Origin: Deltaproteobacteria bacterium
Lineage (GTDB): Bacteria; Desulfobacterota; Binatia; Binatales; Binataceae
DNA length: 64,000 nucleotides
NCBI GenBank assembly: GCA_021794015.1
Contig: JAJYRQ010000001.1
Span: 125,340-189,339, forward strand
Direction of reading: 5' to 3'
Below are positions 60,507 through 64,000 of this stretch, one piece after another. Every line of letters starts with the position of its first letter. Positions within the stretch are counted from its first letter, which is position 1. Position numbers and translations under genes: made by a program. The notes under the pieces were generated by a model. It did not search any database. It was not told the origin of the DNA and saw nothing but the letters and a program-made list of their open reading frames with translations.

Positions 60507-60839
60507 TTAGCGACGGCGCTTGTCGGGCGGGCGTCTGGCCTGAGCTCCAACCGGCGTTCCAAGGGCTCGTAGGTTCGGCTGAGCCCCGGGCGCGCCGGTC
60601 GTCGGCAGGCGCCTGCCCTTCCACAGCGCGGCCAGGCGCCGACCCAATGGGAAGCCGCCGACCAGCATGCTGGTGCCGATCGCGGCTGCGGCCGCACTGT
60701 ACTTGCGTTCGGCCAGCGCGGCGATCGCCATACCAAGGAGCATCCCGTCGGCAAGGCCGGTGCGATGCACCAGGTGTTCGCGCACGTTGCCCGGTGCGGG
60801 ACCCGGGAAAAGATTGCGCAGCCTGTCGATCGTTTTCAT
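60507..60839 (-). CDS. small membrane protein coupled to the RND permease
   Basis: The 110-residue product starts at ATG 60839, which overlaps the RND permease stop (ATGA). It has one or two hydrophobic stretches (about 47-75), Ala-rich, and an Arg/Pro-rich C-terminal tail. I do not recognise the family. The tight coupling suggests co-expression with the pump, but a bystander small gene is equally possible. The 235 bases between it and the thioesterase gene hold no supported gene. Confidence 0.55.
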   Translation of the reverse strand: MKTIDRLRNLFPGPAPGNVREHLVHRTGLADGMLLGMAIAALAERKYSAAAAAIGTSMLVGGFPLGRRLAALWKGRRLPTTGAPGAQPNLRALGTPVGAQARRPPDKRRR

Positions 60840-63800
60840 CGTGGCACCACTTGTTGCTGCCCGCTGCGGGCAGTCGGTTTCTTCCACGAGTAGAAGAGTT
60901 CCCAGAGGGCAGGGGCGAGGAAGAGGGTCATGAAGGTGGAGACGGAGAGGCCGCCGATGACGGTACGGGCAAGCGGGGCGGAGGCTTCGGAGCCGGGTTC
61001 GAGTTTGAGGGCGACCGGGCTGAGGGCGGCCAGGGTGGCCAGCGTGGTCATGAGGATGGGGCGCATGCGGGTGCGGGTGGCGGTGATGATGGCCTGGCGC
61101 AGCGGCATGCCCTCTTTGCGGCGTTCATTGGCGAATTCGATGAGCAGGATGACGTTGGAGTGGACGATGCCGATCATGACGATGATGCCCATCATTGATT
61201 CGATGTTGAGGGTGGTATTGGTGATGTAGAGCATGATGGCGACGCCGATGAGGCCCATGGGGATGGAGAAGAGGAAGATGAAGGGGTCGAGCCAGGAGCG
61301 GCCCTGGGCGACGCCGATGAGGTAGACGATGATGACGGTAAGGATGAAGCCGCCGTAGAAGCTTTGGAACGATTTTTTCATCAGTTCGACCGAGCCGCGG
61401 TAGTAGACGCGGATGTTTTTATGTGGGGGCAGTTGGGCGACGGTCTTTTGCACGGCGGCCAGGGTGCCGCCCCAGTCCTTGGTTTTTGGGGAGACCAGGA
61501 CGTCGACCACGCGCTGGATGTTGTAGTGGTCGGCTTCGGCGGGGTAGGACTCGCGTTTGAGGGTGGCGAGTTCGCGCAGCAGGACCGGCTGTTTATGGCC
61601 GGAGGCTTCGCTGTAGCGGTCCGGGGGATGGCCGAGGTAGGTGGCGGTATCGAAGCGGGAGCCGACCGGGAGGTCGAGCAGGGTTTCGAAGGAGTTGATT
61701 TTATTTTCGAAGTACTGGGCGCTCAGGTAGTAGTCGTCGCCGGATTCGGGGTCGATCCAGATGGAGGGTTTGACCATTTCGTTGTTGTCGAGAGCGGTGA
61801 TGAGGTTGAGCACCACGTCGCGTTCGGTGACGTGGAGGCGGGCGGCCTTTTCGCGGTTGACGTCGACGGTGAGGGTGGGGTAGTCGGAGATTTGCTTGAT
61901 CATGGTTTGACGGACTTCGGGCAGTTGGTTGAGGCGCTGCTGGATGGTGCGGGCGAAGGCGAAGATTTTGGGATAGGGTTCGATCATCGGGGCGCTCAGT
62001 TGGACATCGACGGCGGAAAGCGCGCCGAAGTTGAGTACGGCGTCGATGATGCTGCCGGAGGAGAAGAAGGTTTGGACCTCGGGCAGTTGTCGTGTGAGCG
62101 CCTGGCGCACCCGGTCCTCGTAGTAGAAGCTGGAGCGGCGGTGGCCTTCCTTGAGCGAGACGAAGACCTGGCCGTCGTCCTCGCCCGAGTTGGTGGTGTA
62201 GATGGCCGAGATGAGCGGGACCACGCCGAGGTTGGCGACCACGGTCTTCAAGTCGCGGGGCGGGACGACCTGGCGGATGATCTGGTCGACCCGCTGGGCC
62301 ATGGCTTCGGTGATTTCCAGTCGGGTGCCGGGCGGGGTGCGGATATTGATGACGAACTTGCCGGCGTCGGTGCGGGGAAACATCCGGGTGCCGAGCAGCG
62401 GGAAGATGGCCATCGAGGCGGCGAAGATGACCGCGATGGCGGAGATTAGCGCCAGCTTGTGGTCGAGCGCCCGGTCCAGCCAGCCGGCAAAGGCGTTGTT
62501 GAAGCGGTTGTAGCCCCGGTTAAACCAGCCGATGAAACCCCCGCCGTGCTCCTCTCCCCGCGCTATCGCCTCAAACCGCTCCGCGTCGCCGGCATGCAGA
62601 AAGCGCGAACAATACAGCGGAACGACCGTCATCGCCACCACGTACGAGGCGAACATTGCGTAGGTCACCGCCAGGGCGAGCGCGGTGAAGAGATGCTTGG
62701 AGACGCCCCAGAGAAAAATCACCGGCAGAAAAACCACCACCGTCGTCGTCGTCGAGGCCAGCACCGCGTAGGTCACTTCCTCGGCGCCTTGAAGGGCGGC
62801 CGCCAGCGACGACTTGCCCATCGCCAGGTGGCGGTTGATGTTCTCCAGCACCACCGTCGAGTCGTCCACCAGCCGCCCCAGCGCCAGCGTCAGACCGCCC
62901 AGCGTCATGATGTTGATGGTGTTGTTGCTGAAGGATAGGGCGAAAATCGCGGCCAGGACGGAAAGCGGAATCGAGAGAAAAATTGCCAGCGTCGAGCGCA
63001 GGTTGCCTAGAAATAGGAAGATCATCAGGGAGGCGAGGATGGAGCCGGCGACGGCCTCGTGCTCGAGCGCCTCGACGGCGTCCAGGATGGTGCTTTCCTG
63101 GCTGAAGAGGGTGCCCAGCTTCATGCCGGAGCGCAGGCCGGTCACCTGGGGCAGCGCTTTCTTGACGCCGTTGATGACCTCCAGCGTGTTGGCCCCGGTC
63201 TGTTTGAAGATCGGGATGTAGACCGCCGGGCGGCCGTCGATCAGCACCAGGTTGTACTGCAGTTCGGCGGCGTCCTTGCCCTTGCCGAGGTCGCCGAAGT
63301 AGACCGGGGCCTGGTCCTTGCCGGTGAAAATCGGCACGGAGTCGAGGTCGCGGGGGTGGGGGATTTCGGCGTTGGCGTAGACGTACCAGTCGAAGTCGCC
63401 GATCTTGGCGTCGCCGGCGGGGACGATCTGGTTGGTGGCGTTGATCTGGTTGACGACGTCGAGCAGGGAGAGGCCGCGGGCCTGCAGTTTCTGCCGTTCG
63501 AGGTAGGCCATTATCTGGCGCACCTTGCCGCCGAAGGGGTAGGGGACCGAGGCGCCGTGCACGGTGGCCAGGAAGTTGCGCACGTTGTAGCGGGCGTTGT
63601 TCTGCAGCCGGGTTTGGCTGTAGGGTCCGCTGACGGTGACCAGCAGCACCGGGATCGAGGATGAGGCATTGTAGGTCAGCACCAGGGGCGGCAGCGTGCC
63701 GGGCGGCATCAGGCCCAGGTCCGACATCGCCAGGGTGGCCAGGTTGGCCGCCCCGGCGTAGATGTTGACGTCCTGGTGAAAGTAGACCGTGATGATGCTG

Positions 63801-64000
63801 GCGCCGGGAATCGAGCGCGACTCGATGTGTTCGATCCCGCTGCCCAGGGTGAAAAACCGCTCGTAGCGGCTGGTGATGTTCGCTTCCATCGCCAGCGGCG
63901 CAAACCCCGGATAGAACGTCCCCACCACCGCCGCCTTGATGTGCAGGCGCGGAAAAACGTCAATCGGCATCTGGGTGAAACCAACCACCCCCAACAGCGC
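60836..64000 (-). CDS. RND-family efflux permease, 5' partial
   Basis: At least 1054 residues are visible and the frame is still open at the window edge. The first visible residues (ALLGVVGFTQMPIDVFP) correspond to about residue 20 of AcrB/CusA-like permeases, so only the first membrane helix start is missing. Two large periplasmic domains, the LVDDSTVVLENI helix 4 segment and a second half with IVMIGIVHSNVILLIEFANERR are present. It exports drugs, metals or other small molecules using the proton gradient. Periplasmic adaptor and outer-membrane factor genes would lie outside the window, upstream of 64000. Confidence 0.93.
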   Translation of the reverse strand, partial: ALLGVVGFTQMPIDVFPRLHIKAAVVGTFYPGFAPLAMEANITSRYERFFTLGSGIEHIESRSIPGASIITVYFHQDVNIYAGAANLATLAMSDLGLMPPGTLPPLVLTYNASSSIPVLLVTVSGPYSQTRLQNNARYNVRNFLATVHGASVPYPFGGKVRQIMAYLERQKLQARGLSLLDVVNQINATNQIVPAGDAKIGDFDWYVYANAEIPHPRDLDSVPIFTGKDQAPVYFGDLGKGKDAAELQYNLVLIDGRPAVYIPIFKQTGANTLEVINGVKKALPQVTGLRSGMKLGTLFSQESTILDAVEALEHEAVAGSILASLMIFLFLGNLRSTLAIFLSIPLSVLAAIFALSFSNNTINIMTLGGLTLALGRLVDDSTVVLENINRHLAMGKSSLAAALQGAEEVTYAVLASTTTTVVVFLPVIFLWGVSKHLFTALALAVTYAMFASYVVAMTVVPLYCSRFLHAGDAERFEAIARGEEHGGGFIGWFNRGYNRFNNAFAGWLDRALDHKLALISAIAVIFAASMAIFPLLGTRMFPRTDAGKFVINIRTPPGTRLEITEAMAQRVDQIIRQVVPPRDLKTVVANLGVVPLISAIYTTNSGEDDGQVFVSLKEGHRRSSFYYEDRVRQALTRQLPEVQTFFSSGSIIDAVLNFGALSAVDVQLSAPMIEPYPKIFAFARTIQQRLNQLPEVRQTMIKQISDYPTLTVDVNREKAARLHVTERDVVLNLITALDNNEMVKPSIWIDPESGDDYYLSAQYFENKINSFETLLDLPVGSRFDTATYLGHPPDRYSEASGHKQPVLLRELATLKRESYPAEADHYNIQRVVDVLVSPKTKDWGGTLAAVQKTVAQLPPHKNIRVYYRGSVELMKKSFQSFYGGFILTVIIVYLIGVAQGRSWLDPFIFLFSIPMGLIGVAIMLYITNTTLNIESMMGIIVMIGIVHSNVILLIEFANERRKEGMPLRQAIITATRTRMRPILMTTLATLAALSPVALKLEPGSEASAPLARTVIGGLSVSTFMTLFLAPALWELFYSWKKPTARSGQQQVVPR

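Noticed and set aside
60836..63994. Long plus-strand frames (up to 361 codons) rich in Gly/Val/Asp opposite the RND gene
   Set aside because: Their composition simply mirrors the codon bias of the RND permease on the minus strand.

Overview
This window reads as a GC-rich, densely packed chromosomal segment of a Gram-negative bacterium. The outer membrane is shown by lptD, a second beta-barrel protein, an SLBB-type polysaccharide exporter and an RND pump. The combination of lptD with coenzyme F420 genes (cofD, cofE), a luciferase-like flavin/F420 oxidoreductase, an imuA-imuB-dnaE2 cassette and CaiB/BaiF CoA-transferases points to an uncultured deltaproteobacteria-like lineage such as Candidatus Binatota. 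That placement is inference from gene content; no marker gene was compared. There is no rRNA, CRISPR array or recognisable insertion sequence, and one tRNA gene (Gly, GCC).

Layout. 1-5.3 kb: the end of a luciferase-like oxidoreductase gene, a coupled hydrolase, a DUF420 membrane protein, panE, a secreted beta-barrel protein and a mazEF-type toxin-antitoxin pair. 5.4-11.4 kb, minus strand: the translesion-synthesis cassette imuA-imuB-dnaE2 behind an AT-rich promoter with 11-bp-spaced direct repeats. 11.4-25.7 kb, minus strand: a tightly overlapping run trpE-G-D-C-F-B-A-accD-folC-lptD-cofD-cofE-prenyl synthase. It is headed by a readable trp attenuator: a TTGACA box, a 28-codon leader peptide with five Trp codons, competing antiterminator and terminator stems, and a U-rich tail. 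25.8-27.7 kb, plus strand: an ECF-type sigma factor, a secreted protein of unknown function and a cupredoxin.

27.9-37.5 kb is a short-chain amide utilisation island. It holds amiC (sensor), amiR (ANTAR antiterminator), a dual-hexaloop leader RNA overlapping a terminator, amiE (aliphatic amidase) and a urea/amide-type ABC transporter urtABCDE. The island is bracketed by 74-bp direct repeats, 73 of 74 positions identical, that copy the 3' end of the adjacent SPOR-domain gene. A decayed trpE-like fragment abuts the left repeat. This looks like an acquired or rearranged segment in which regulators, RNA switch, transporter and enzyme form one unit.

37.4-48.3 kb: SPOR protein and argS; an aryl/acyl-CoA ligase with a fused indolepyruvate:ferredoxin oxidoreductase (minus strand); and, divergently, two adjacent CaiB/BaiF CoA-transferases. 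48.5-52.8 kb: envelope genes, namely a Cys-containing secreted protein, a large SLBB exporter and a lytic transglycosylase carrying a G12 tract. 52.8-55.3 kb, minus strand: an ArsA-like ATPase and a FemAB-like acyltransferase. 55.4-59.1 kb: clpS-clpA, pgsA and tRNA-Gly. 59.3-64 kb: a zinc-ribbon membrane protein, a thioesterase-like protein, a small membrane protein and an RND permease that runs off the end of the window.

Coordinates and starts were read by eye. Start codons were moved inward where a Shine-Dalgarno sequence, family length or a neighbouring gene argued for it. GC differences are visual impressions, not computed.
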